Below the pieces are notes generated by a model. It searched no databases. It saw nothing but the letters and a program-made list of their open reading frames with translations, and was not told the origin of the DNA. From assembly GCF_002081825.1 (NCBI RefSeq), contig NZ_MUKU01000002.1:1-64000 (forward strand): a DNA stretch of 64,000 nt, written 5' to 3'. Shown here in pieces: positions 54,589 through 62,320 of this stretch. The translations under genes were made by a program, and so were the position numbers. Positions within the stretch are counted from its first letter, which is position 1; each line of letters opens with the position of its first letter. The stretch is from Chromobacterium haemolyticum (GTDB lineage: Bacteria > Pseudomonadota > Gammaproteobacteria > Burkholderiales > Chromobacteriaceae).

Positions 54589-55458
54589 ATGAGCTGGTTG
54601 AACAAGCTCCTGCCGCCGAAGATCAAGCGCGACAACCGCGCTGACAAACCTTCCGCGGTACCGGAGGGGCTTTGGAGCAAGTGCCCGGAATGCGAAGCCG
54701 TGTTGTATTACACTGACCTGGAGAGCAATCTGCAGGTGTGTCCCAAGTGTAATCACCATCACCCGCTGACCGCGCGCGAACGTCTGAACCTGCTGCTGGA
54801 CGAAGAGGGCCGGCGCGAGCTGGGCGAAGAAGTCAAGCCGGTGGATATCCTGAAGTTCAAGGATAGTAAGAAGTACCCTGATCGCTTGACCGCAGCCAAG
54901 AGCGACACCGGCGAGGACGACGCGCTGGTTGTAATGCAGGGCAGCATCGAATCGATGCCGGTGGTGGTGGCCGCGTTTGAATTCAAATTCATCGGCGGCT
55001 CCATGGGCTCGGTGGTGGGCGAGCGCTTCGTGCGCGGCGTGCGCGCCGCGGTGGAAGCCAAGGCGCCTTTCGTTTGCGTGGCCGCTTCCGGCGGCGCGCG
55101 GATGCAGGAAGGTTTGAATTCGCTGATGCAGATGGCCAAGACCAGCGCCGCCTTGCAGTTGCTGACCGACGCCAAATTGCCGTTCATCTCGGTGTTGACC
55201 GACCCGACCATGGGCGGCGTGTCGGCTTCCTTCGCCTTCCTGGGCGACGTGGTGTTGGCCGAGCCCAAGGCTCGCATCGGCTTTGCCGGCGCTCGGGTGA
55301 TCGAGCAGACCGTGCGCGAAACACTGCCGGAAGGCTTCCAGCGTGCCGAGTTCCTGCTGAGTAAGGGCGCGGTGGACATGGTGGTGGATCGTCGCGAACT
55401 GAAGCGCAAGCTGGCGGAGTTGAGCGCTTTGCTGATGAAGGAGCCGGCTCCGGTCTAA
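54589..55458 (+). CDS. accD: Acetyl-CoA carboxylase carboxyltransferase subunit beta
   Basis: 289 residues. With AccA it transfers the carboxyl group from carboxybiotin to acetyl-CoA. The N-terminal zinc ribbon is complete: [17 protein letters not shown] and [13 protein letters not shown]. The crotonase-like core has [60 protein letters not shown] and [26 protein letters not shown] precedes the ATG. Placement after trpA is common in proteobacteria. A bidirectional terminator follows. Confidence 0.98.
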   Translation: MSWLNKLLPPKIKRDNRADKPSAVPEGLWSKCPECEAVLYYTDLESNLQVCPKCNHHHPLTARERLNLLLDEEGRRELGEEVKPVDILKFKDSKKYPDRLTAAKSDTGEDDALVVMQGSIESMPVVVAAFEFKFIGGSMGSVVGERFVRGVRAAVEAKAPFVCVAASGGARMQEGLNSLMQMAKTSAALQLLTDAKLPFISVLTDPTMGGVSASFAFLGDVVLAEPKARIGFAGARVIEQTVRETLPEGFQRAEFLLSKGAVDMVVDRRELKRKLAELSALLMKEPAPV

Positions 55459-55478
55459 TCCGCAGCCAAGTCGTATTG

Positions 55479-55506
55479 AAAAGCCGCCATCTTTGGCGGC
55501 TTTTTT
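55479..55506. terminator. Bidirectional terminator between accD and the solute-binding gene
   Basis: AAAAGCCGCCA / TGGCGGCTTTTTT: a 7-bp GC stem with A and T runs on either side, serving convergent genes. The stop codon of the minus-strand gene lies in the T run. Confidence 0.9.
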
Positions 55507-56263
55507 ATTTGGCGCGACAGGCTTGCACCGCGCGATTGAATTGCGTCAGGAACTGTGGCGACTCGCGGGCGAGGAAGACTTTGCCGAAGTAGACACCGAA
55601 GGGCAGGCTTTGCGCCAGCTCGCTGCGCAGTCGCTCCTGTACGCCCATTTTGGCGATGAGCGCGTCCACTACGTAGGCATTGCCGAGAATGGCGTCAACG
55701 CGGCGGTTCAGCAGCATCTTGACCAGCTGTTCGCTATTGGGCGGGGTGGAGGTGAGTTGGTAGCCGTGTTCGCGCAGCCAGTCGTCCATATTGGAGCCGT
55801 TGAAGGCGGCGGTGCGGCCCTGGCGCTTGAAATCGTTGCTGGTGGGTGTCTGCGGGTTATCCTTTAGCAGGTACCAGCGCCGCTCATAAGGCAGGATGGG
55901 GGTGGAAAGCACCGCGTAGCCGTCGCGTTCCGCCGATGGCGTGGCGGTGAAGAAGGCATCGGCTTGTTGGTGCTGCACCTGCCATTGCGCACGCGTCCAC
56001 GGCAGGAAGGAGATGGAGTAGGGGCGTTGTAGCTGCTTGAGCGCGCACTGCACGACTTGCACCGCCAAGCCGTCGGCGTCGCCGTTCTCTTTGCGGAAGG
56101 ACAGCGGAGCTTGCTGATGGGTGTTGAGCCGAATAGGCGGTTCGGCGGCGGCGGCTCCGGCGAGCAGCAGGCCGGCGAGCAGAGCGCGACGGATGGGCGA
56201 CGGGCATGAGCTGCGGCGGGAAGAATGGCCTGGGATCCTGCTTAAAAAATAGGCGGCAGTCAT
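55505..56263 (-). CDS. Periplasmic solute-binding protein, family 3 type
   Basis: 252 residues. Amino-acid-binding (SBP_bac_3-like) fold. A signal peptide (RRALLAGLLLAGAAAAEPP) precedes IRLNTHQQAPLSFRKENGDA, VVQCALKQLQRPYSISFLPW, TATPSAERDGYAVLSTPILP, and LVKMLLNRRVDAILGNAYVV. No transporter genes adjoin, as with many such stand-alone proteins. The only in-frame ATG, 56263, lies about 24 residues before the signal hydrophobic core and has no visible ribosome site, so the start is uncertain. Ligand unknown. Confidence 0.82.
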   Translation of the reverse strand: MTAAYFLSRIPGHSSRRSSCPSPIRRALLAGLLLAGAAAAEPPIRLNTHQQAPLSFRKENGDADGLAVQVVQCALKQLQRPYSISFLPWTRAQWQVQHQQADAFFTATPSAERDGYAVLSTPILPYERRWYLLKDNPQTPTSNDFKRQGRTAAFNGSNMDDWLREHGYQLTSTPPNSEQLVKMLLNRRVDAILGNAYVVDALIAKMGVQERLRSELAQSLPFGVYFGKVFLARESPQFLTQFNRAVQACRAK

Positions 56264-56293
56264 TTATTTTTTGCAATCATGGAGTTGCCGGTT

Positions 56294-56453
56294 TTATCCA
56301 CATGCTGTCACCAGATTTGCTCATTGGCAAGGTGGGAAAGTTCCCGGATTTTGCCTTTTTTATAAGCGTAAGAGGCAAGTGGCTAATTGCAAAAGTTTTT
56401 TTGGCGTCCGCTTGGGGTTATCCACAAAGTTATCCGGTGATTGCTGTGGAAAA
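56294..56453. promoter_or_regulatory. Cluster of DnaA-box-like sites in an AT-rich spacer
   Basis: Two perfect TTATCCACA boxes (56294-56302, 56418-56426), a near match TTATCCGGT (56430-56438), and on the minus strand TTTTCCACA (56445-56453), which fits TTWTNCACA. They lie in a 208-base AT-rich spacer between two minus-strand genes. Could be a DnaA titration or regulatory site; dnaA itself is not nearby. Confidence 0.45.
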
Positions 56454-56471
56454 CCCCGGCCGCCGTCGCCG

Positions 56472-58376
56472 TTATTCCTCCTGTTCCAGCTCCTCCAGTT
56501 CGGTCTGAACTTCCAGCCAAGCTTCCTCCACTTCGGCCAAACGGGTCGCCACTTCGCCCTGGCGGCGCACTGCGTCGGCCAGTTTTTGCCGGTTGGCGTC
56601 CTCGTAAGCGTCCGCGGAGGCCATGAAGCCGTCCAGTTCGGCTTTTGCCGCGCAAAGTTGGTCCAGTTCCTTTTCCAGCTTGTTCAACTTGTTCTGCAGC
56701 GGTTTGCGCAGCTGGGATAGCCGTTGCCGCGCTTCCGCTTCCTGGCGTTTCTGTTCCTTGCGGTTCTGGCCCTGCGCGTCTCCGGAGGAGGGCTTCCCGG
56801 CGTCGGCCAGCAGGGTCAGCCGCCATTGGCGGTAATCTTCGAGGTCGCCGTCGAAGGGCTGCACCTTGCCGTGGCTGACCAGCCAGAAAATATCGGTGGT
56901 GGCTTCCAGCAGGCTGCGGTCGTGGGACACCACGATCAGCGCGCCGCTGAAGTCCTGCAGCGCCATGGTCAGCGCATGGCGCATTTCCAGGTCAAGGTGG
57001 TTGGTGGGTTCGTCCAGCAGCAGCAAATTGGGTTTTTGCCAGACTATCATCGCCAGAGCCAGCCGCGCTTTCTCGCCGCCGGACATCGGGCCCACCGGAT
57101 CGGTGGCGGCGTCGCCGCGGAAGTTGAAGCCGCCAAGGAAGCTGCGCAGTTCCAGTTCACGCGTGGTGGGCGCCAGCCTTTGCATGTGTTGCAGCGGCGT
57201 TTCGTCTTCGCGCAGGGTCTCCAGCGTGTGCTGGGCGAAGTAGCCTATCTTCAGCGTTTGGGCGTTGACGATCTCGCCGCGTAGCGGGGCGAGGTCGCCG
57301 GACAAGAGTTTGACCAAGGTGGATTTGCCGGCGCCGTTGACGCCGAGCAGGCCGATGCGCGCGCCGGCCTCCACCGATAGATTCAGTCCGCCGAGTATGG
57401 TGGTGGAGCCGTAGCCGACATCGGTCTGTTCCAGCTTCAGCAGCGGATTGGGCAGGTTGTCCGGGCTGTCGAAGTGGAAGTCGAACGGCGAAGCAATGTG
57501 GGCGGGAGCGATGCGTTCCAGTTTTTCCAGCGCCTTGACCCGGCTCTGCGCCTGGCGCGCCTTGGAGGCCTTGGCCTTGAAGCGGTTGACGAAGGACTCC
57601 AGGTGGGCGATCTGGCGCTGCTGCTTTTCGTACTCGCCTTGCTGGCGGGCCATTTTTTCCGCGCGCATCACTTCGAACTGGCTGTAGTTGCCGGTGTACA
57701 GCGTCAAGTCCTGGTTGGCAACTTCAACGATGTGGTCGCAGACGCTGTCCAGGAAATCGCGATCGTGGGAAATCATCAGCAGGGTGCCTGGATAGCCTTG
57801 CAGCCAGTCCTCCAGCCACAGTACGGTTTCCAGGTCCAGGTGGTTGGTGGGTTCGTCCAAAAGCAGCAGGTCGGAGCGACACATCAGCGCTTGGGCTAGG
57901 TTGAGGCGCATGCGCCAGCCGCCGGAGAAGCTGGCCACCGGTCGTTGCTGGGCGTCGATGTCGAAGCCCAGGCCGGTCAGCAGCTTGCCGGCACGCGCCG
58001 GCGCGGCGTAGGCGTCGATGCGCGCCAATTCGCCGTGCAGATGGCCGATGGCGTTGCCGTCGTGCCGCTCTTCGGCGTCTTGCAGCCCCTGTTCCAGCTG
58101 GCGCAGCTCATGGTCGCCGTCCAGCACGTAGTCCAGAGCCGAGCGTTCCAGCGCCGGCGTCTCCTGCGCCACATGGGCGATGGTCCAGTGGGGCGGCAGC
58201 AGCGCGTCGCCGCTGTCGGCGTGCAGTTCGCCCATCAGGAGCGCGAATAGGCTGGACTTGCCGGCGCCGTTGGCGCCGGTGAGGCCGGTCTTGTAGCCGG
58301 GGTTGAGGATCAGGTTGGCGCCTAGCAGCAATTCTTTCAGGCCGCGGCGCAGGTTGAGGTTCTTGAGTTGAATCAT
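56472..58376 (-). CDS. yheS: ABC-F ATPase, YheS-like
   Basis: 634 residues (E. coli YheS 637). Soluble ABC-F protein with two ATPase domains that acts on ribosomes rather than membranes. Domain 1: GLTGANGAGKSSLFALLMGE, signature FSGGWRMRLNLAQALMCRSD, LLLLDEPTNHLDLETVLWLE. Linker (~225-290): SFVNRFKAKASKARQAQSRV, as in YheS. Domain 2: GLLGVNGAGKSTLVKLLSGD, MSGGEKARLALAMIVWQKPN, LLLLDEPTNHLDLEMRHALT. A C-terminal coiled coil follows (~525-634). It is downstream of tsaD on the same strand, separated by a strong hairpin. Confidence 0.95.
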   Translation of the reverse strand: MIQLKNLNLRRGLKELLLGANLILNPGYKTGLTGANGAGKSSLFALLMGELHADSGDALLPPHWTIAHVAQETPALERSALDYVLDGDHELRQLEQGLQDAEERHDGNAIGHLHGELARIDAYAAPARAGKLLTGLGFDIDAQQRPVASFSGGWRMRLNLAQALMCRSDLLLLDEPTNHLDLETVLWLEDWLQGYPGTLLMISHDRDFLDSVCDHIVEVANQDLTLYTGNYSQFEVMRAEKMARQQGEYEKQQRQIAHLESFVNRFKAKASKARQAQSRVKALEKLERIAPAHIASPFDFHFDSPDNLPNPLLKLEQTDVGYGSTTILGGLNLSVEAGARIGLLGVNGAGKSTLVKLLSGDLAPLRGEIVNAQTLKIGYFAQHTLETLREDETPLQHMQRLAPTTRELELRSFLGGFNFRGDAATDPVGPMSGGEKARLALAMIVWQKPNLLLLDEPTNHLDLEMRHALTMALQDFSGALIVVSHDRSLLEATTDIFWLVSHGKVQPFDGDLEDYRQWRLTLLADAGKPSSGDAQGQNRKEQKRQEAEARQRLSQLRKPLQNKLNKLEKELDQLCAAKAELDGFMASADAYEDANRQKLADAVRRQGEVATRLAEVEEAWLEVQTELEELEQEE

Positions 58377-58388
58377 ATGAGTCCGAAG

Positions 58389-58415
58389 CCGCGCCGGCGT
58401 TTGAGGCCGGCGCGG
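58389..58415 (-). repeat. Strong hairpin between tsaD and yheS
   Basis: Perfect 10-bp GC stem CCGCGCCGGC / GCCGGCGCGG with a 7-nt loop, no T run on the minus strand. It may process or stabilise the tsaD mRNA or lower transcription into yheS. Confidence 0.65.
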
Positions 58416-58429
58416 CGCATGGGGGTGGG

Positions 58430-59455
58430 TCAGGCCGGAGGCAGTGCGCTGAGATCCCAGCGCGGTTTGATCGAGTAGCTGCCGGGGGCTTGGGCGTGTT
58501 TCAGTCGCATCGCGCCAGCGAAGGCGATCATCGCGCCGTTGTCGGTGCACAGCGCCAGCGGCGGATAGAACACGTCGAAGCGGCGGCGGCGCGCGGCTTC
58601 GTCCAGTGCGGCGCGCAGTTGCTTGTTGGCGCCGACGCCGCCGGCCACCACGAGCCGTTTCATGCCGCATTGCTTGAGCGCGGCCAGCGATTTCTTGGTC
58701 AGCACTTCGACGATGGCTTCCTGGAAGGCGCGGCAGATGTCTTTGCGCGTCTGTTCGTCGATGTGGCCGTCGGCGTCCGCCACCTGCTTGCTCAGCGTCA
58801 GCACTGCGGTTTTCAGGCCGGAGAAGCTCATGTCGAGGTCGCCGGAATTTAGCATCGGCCGCGGCAGGGTAAAGCGGGCCGGATCGCCTTCCTCCGCCAG
58901 CTGCGACAGCAGAGGGCCGCCGGGGTAGGGCAGGCCCAGCAATTTGGCGGTTTTGTCGAAGGCTTCGCCGGCGGCGTCGTCCAGGGTTTCGCCCAGGATT
59001 TGATAGTCGCCGACGCCGCGTACAGCCATCAGCTGCGTGTGGCCGCCGGAAACCAGCAAGGCCAGGAAGGGGAACGCCGGTTTGGGTTCGGCCAGCAGCG
59101 GCGACAACAAGTGGCCCTCCAGGTGGTGGACCCCCAGCACCGGGATGTTCAGGCCAAAGGCCAGCGCGTTGGCCACGCTGGCGCCCACCAGCAACGCGCC
59201 GCCTAGGCCGGGGCCCTGGGTGTAGGCGATGGCGTCGAGGTCGGCCAGGGTCTTGCCGGCCTCGGCCAGGCAGGCCTCGGTCAGCGGGATGGCGCGGCGG
59301 ATGTGGTCGCGGCTGGCCAGCTCAGGCACCACGCCGCCGTATTGGGTGTGCATGGCCATCTGAGTGTGCAGTTGGTGGGCCAGCAGGCCGCCGTCTGTGT
59401 CGTACAACGCGACTCCGGTTTCGTCGCAGGAGGATTCAATACCTAGTACCAGCAT
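58430..59455 (-). CDS. tsaD: tRNA N6-adenosine threonylcarbamoyltransferase
   Basis: 341 residues. Transfers the threonylcarbamoyl group to A37 of ANN-reading tRNAs, with TsaB and TsaE. It starts [20 protein letters not shown]. The metal-binding His pair is in [79 protein letters not shown] and [16 protein letters not shown] are family hallmarks. The gene is essential in most bacteria. It is divergent from the OsmC gene and upstream of yheS. Confidence 0.97.
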   Translation of the reverse strand: MLVLGIESSCDETGVALYDTDGGLLAHQLHTQMAMHTQYGGVVPELASRDHIRRAIPLTEACLAEAGKTLADLDAIAYTQGPGLGGALLVGASVANALAFGLNIPVLGVHHLEGHLLSPLLAEPKPAFPFLALLVSGGHTQLMAVRGVGDYQILGETLDDAAGEAFDKTAKLLGLPYPGGPLLSQLAEEGDPARFTLPRPMLNSGDLDMSFSGLKTAVLTLSKQVADADGHIDEQTRKDICRAFQEAIVEVLTKKSLAALKQCGMKRLVVAGGVGANKQLRAALDEAARRRRFDVFYPPLALCTDNGAMIAFAGAMRLKHAQAPGSYSIKPRWDLSALPPA

Positions 59456-59576
59456 GTTTGGGCGCAGCTCGGATATAGCGGGACAATCTTTCTATTTTAC
59501 CGGTGAATCTTTGTTCTCCCAAATCCGGATGTTAGGCTAGGCCGTTTCGGAATTCCTACTATGAGGAGAGGCGGGG

Positions 59577-59993
59577 ATGAAAGCCAGGTTGAAGTGGGTG
59601 GACGGCGTGTGTTTTCTGGGCGAAAGCGGCAGCGGTCACGCGGTGGTGATGGACGGCGCGCCGGAAGGCGGCGGCAGGAATCTGGGGCCGCGGCCCATGG
59701 AGCTGTTGCTCTTGGGCACCGCCGGCTGCACCAGTTACGACGTGATCACTATTTTGAAAAAGTCGCGGCAGCAAGTCAGCGATTGCTGGGTGGAGATCGA
59801 AGCGGAACGCGCGGAGGAGGAGCCCAAGGTGTTCACCCGCATTCATTTTCACTTTGTGGTGACCGGGCGTGACCTGAAGGCGGAGACGGTGGAGCGAGCG
59901 ATCAAGCTGTCGGCGGAGAAGTACTGTTCCGCCTCCATCATGCTGGGCAAGACCGCCGAGATCAGCCACGATTTCGAATTGCGCGACGCCTGA
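59577..59993 (+). CDS. OsmC-family protein (YhfA-like)
   Basis: 138 residues. OsmC/Ohr-fold, often acting on organic hydroperoxides or, for YhfA-type members, of unclear role. The two redox Cys are visible in LLLLGTAGCTSYDVITILKK and LSAEKYCSASIMLGKTAEI. RNLGPRPMELLL, just before the first Cys, is typical of YhfA. A strong GAGGAGAGG ribosome site precedes the ATG. Its 3' end overlaps the convergent Fur-box gene by about 32 bases. Confidence 0.9.
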   Translation: MKARLKWVDGVCFLGESGSGHAVVMDGAPEGGGRNLGPRPMELLLLGTAGCTSYDVITILKKSRQQVSDCWVEIEAERAEEEPKVFTRIHFHFVVTGRDLKAETVERAIKLSAEKYCSASIMLGKTAEISHDFELRDA

Positions 59994-60399
59994 GGACGCC
60001 GCCGACGGCGGGCGGGCCGGCCAACAGGTCCGCCGCCAAGCTCAGCGCCGCATCATGGTCCGGACGGTGGCGCAGCGGATAGCCCCAGAACTTTTCGAAG
60101 CGCGGCGCGAATTCGTCAAGATAGCGCTGTTGGTCGGTTTGCGGGGCGATCACGATGGTGCCGCGTATCAATTGGCGAATCTGCAGCCGGTTGTCCTTGA
60201 CCCACAGTGCCGCCATTTTACGGATGATGCGCGCGTGAAGATCCAGCTCGGTTGGCGCCGGTTCCTTGGCGATGAACACAAAGGGGCGTTGCTGGAGCAG
60301 CAACTGGTCCAGGGTGGCGAAGATGTCGGTGGGCTGCTGCCCATCCGGGCGGCGGCGATCCAGCCAGACGATGGGGAAGTCTTGAGCGTGGAATTGCAT
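59962..60399 (-). CDS. Unknown protein under a Fur box
   Basis: 145 residues, not recognised. It starts MQFHAQDFPIVWLDRRRPDG; a central segment QRPFVFIAKEPAPTELDLHA is followed by KMAALWVKDNRLQIRQLIRG, TIVIAPQTDQQRYLDEFAPR and a Gly/Arg-rich tail. It is predicted soluble, alpha/beta, without signal peptide. The start at 60399 lies 12 bases from an excellent Fur box, so iron repression is likely. The open frame continues upstream but through the operator and promoter, so longer starts are unlikely. It overlaps the end of the OsmC gene in convergent orientation. Confidence 0.72.
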   Translation of the reverse strand: MQFHAQDFPIVWLDRRRPDGQQPTDIFATLDQLLLQQRPFVFIAKEPAPTELDLHARIIRKMAALWVKDNRLQIRQLIRGTIVIAPQTDQQRYLDEFAPRFEKFWGYPLRHRPDHDAALSLAADLLAGPPAVGGVLRRRAIRNRG

Positions 60400-60411
60400 G
60401 GCTTTTTTGTA

Positions 60412-60430
60412 AATGATAATCAATATCATT
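60412..60430 (-). promoter_or_regulatory. Fur box
   Basis: The 19-bp sequence AATGATAATCAATATCATT has perfect 7-bp inverted arms (AATGATA / TATCATT) and closely fits the Fur consensus. It sits immediately upstream of the unknown gene's start and probably covers its promoter. Confidence 0.88.
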
Positions 60431-60622
60431 GTATCGTCAAAAACCCGATCTGTCATCCCGATGGTGGTCGCGGAGCGGTCTTGAGATTCGCTCCGGCGGT
60501 CCCCACCTTTCCTAAGGCCGGCCGTGGGCGCAAGGCTTGGGTTGCCGGGCGTAAGCCGATACAATAGGCGGTTTTGCGCGGCCGCCGACTCCGGGGCCGC
60601 CATCGACGAAAAAGGCGTAGGG

Positions 60623-61219
60623 ATGACTACCATCGTGGCGGTAAGAAAGGGCGATCAGATCGCGATCGCCGCCGACAGCCAGACCACTTTTGGCGACGAC
60701 CAGAAGCTGTTGGCCGGCTATGATTGTTTCCACAACAAGATTTTCCAGCATGGGGACAGCTATTTGGCCATCTCCGGCTCGGCCGCCCACGATCTGGTGT
60801 TGCAAGGCGCGCTGAAGGAGTTGAAGAAAAAGGACCTGAGCAGCCGCCAGGGTATTTTCGAGACCTTCCGCAAATTGCATCCCAAGCTGAAGGATGGTTT
60901 CTACCTGCGTCCTGAAGAGGACGAGGAGGATCCGTACGAATCCAGCCAGATGATGGTGGTGATCGCCAACCGTCACGGGATTTTCGGGGTTTATCCGATG
61001 CGCGAGATTTACGAGTTCTCCCGCATCTGGGCGATAGGCTCCGGCCGCAAGTTCGCGATGGGCGCGATGTACGCGGTGTATGACCAAGCGCTGAGCGCGC
61101 GCGAAATCGCCGAAGTCGGCGTGCGCGCAGGTTGCGAATTCGACGTCAGTTCTTCAATGCCGATGACGGTCTATACCGTAGAACTGGCGGCGGGCAAGGA
61201 AAAGAAAGACACAGCATGA
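60623..61219 (+). CDS. Proteasome-family Ntn hydrolase, BPH-like
   Basis: 198 residues. The N-terminus MTTIVAVRKGDQIAIAADSQ is that of a proteasome beta/HslV-type Thr protease: after Met removal Thr1 is the nucleophile, Asp17 lies in IAADSQTTFG, a Lys equivalent to Lys33 is Lys38 (FHNKIFQ), and IGSGRKFAMGAMYAVYD supplies the Ser/Gly pair. It is longer than HslV (~175) with an acidic insert (RPEEDEEDPYESSQMMVVIA) and has no HslU gene beside it. This fits the beta-proteobacterial proteasome homologue (BPH), known to form a double-heptamer ring. It overlaps hslO by ATGA. Confidence 0.82.
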   Translation: MTTIVAVRKGDQIAIAADSQTTFGDDQKLLAGYDCFHNKIFQHGDSYLAISGSAAHDLVLQGALKELKKKDLSSRQGIFETFRKLHPKLKDGFYLRPEEDEEDPYESSQMMVVIANRHGIFGVYPMREIYEFSRIWAIGSGRKFAMGAMYAVYDQALSAREIAEVGVRAGCEFDVSSSMPMTVYTVELAAGKEKKDTA

Positions 61220-62097
61220 GCACACAAGACAGATTGCAACGATTTTTGTTTGACGGCGCGCCGGTGCGCGGCGCGCTGGTGAGATTGGACGGCGCCTGGC
61301 AGCAGGTGTTGGCTCGCCGCAGCTACCCGCCTGCCTTAAAGAAGATTGTCGGCGAAATGATGGCGGCGGCCGAGCTAATGGCCGCCAACCTCAAGTTCGA
61401 CGGAGCGCTGATTCTGCAGCTTCACGGCGCCGGCGCCCTGAAACTGGCGGTGGTGGAGTGCAACAACGATCGCACCATTCGCGCCACCGCAAAGTGGGAC
61501 GAAAGCATTTCCGACGACGCGTCCATCCAGTCCTTGCTGGGCGCTCACGGACGCTTCGTAGTGACCTTGGAGCCGCGCGTGGACAAGGCGCAAACCTGGC
61601 AGGGCATCGTGGCGCTGGAGGGCGACAGCATTGGCGAGATGCTGGAGAACTACATGCTTCGTTCCGAGCAGCTGGAAACCCGACTGATCCTGGCCTCTAG
61701 CGAGGAAACCGCCGCTGGCATGCTGTTGCAGAGGCTGCCGGAAGGCCATGGGGATCCGGAAGGCTGGGAGCGCATTCAGATGCTGGGCGCCACCCTGAGG
61801 GCGGATGAGTTGCTGGGCTTGCCGGCCGAGGATGTCCTGCATCGTCTGTTCCATGAGGAAACGGTGCGCGTATTTGATCAGGAAACGGTGAGTTTCGCCT
61901 GCAATTGCAGCCGCGAGCGCGTCGGCGACATGTTGAAGATGCTGGGCGGCCAGGAAGTGGGCGAGGTGTTGCTGGAGCAAGGCAGCGTGGAAATCGTCTG
62001 CGATTACTGCAACCAGCATTACGTCTACGACGAAGACGATGCCAACGGGTTGTTCGATTACGATGTGATCGCCGCGGCGCGCGAGGCCAGGCATTGA
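61216..62097 (+). CDS. hslO: Redox-regulated chaperone Hsp33
   Basis: 293 residues. Cytoplasmic holdase activated by oxidation and heat. The N-terminal domain begins DRLQRFLFDGAPVRGALVRL and includes LKFDGALILQLHGAGALKLA and GEMLENYMLRSEQLETRLIL. The C-terminal redox switch binds zinc with four Cys: SFACNCSRERVGDML and EIVCDYCNQHYVYDED, i.e. CxC plus CxxC. The ATG overlaps the stop of the proteasome-like gene, so the two are coupled. A terminator follows. Confidence 0.97.
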   Translation: MSTQDRLQRFLFDGAPVRGALVRLDGAWQQVLARRSYPPALKKIVGEMMAAAELMAANLKFDGALILQLHGAGALKLAVVECNNDRTIRATAKWDESISDDASIQSLLGAHGRFVVTLEPRVDKAQTWQGIVALEGDSIGEMLENYMLRSEQLETRLILASSEETAAGMLLQRLPEGHGDPEGWERIQMLGATLRADELLGLPAEDVLHRLFHEETVRVFDQETVSFACNCSRERVGDMLKMLGGQEVGEVLLEQGSVEIVCDYCNQHYVYDEDDANGLFDYDVIAAAREARH

Positions 62098-62131
62098 TGC
62101 ATTTTTGTTAGTTTGGCAACAAACTTTCCAT

Positions 62132-62157
62132 AAGCCGCTTATGCGGCTTTCTTTACG
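62132..62157 (+). terminator. Terminator after hslO
   Basis: AAGCCGC / GCGGCTT stem with a TTAT loop and an interrupted T tail (TCTTTACGC), 35 bases after the stop codon. Confidence 0.72.
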
Positions 62158-62320
62158 CTCTTTTTTGGGTGAAAAACAGGGTAAAAATACCAATGTTGTA
62201 ATTATGGTTTAAATTGCTGGTTTTATTTTAAACTGAATTCTCATGACGATGGCTATTCTATATGATTTGAAATTCGCATATGAATATTGATGCGACATTT
62301 TTAATGTCTTGGATAGCGTC

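Noticed and set aside
56264-56471. Chromosomal origin oriC
   Set aside because: dnaA, dnaN, rpmH and gyrB are not adjacent, and the spacer is only about 200 bases. Reported only as a DnaA-box cluster.
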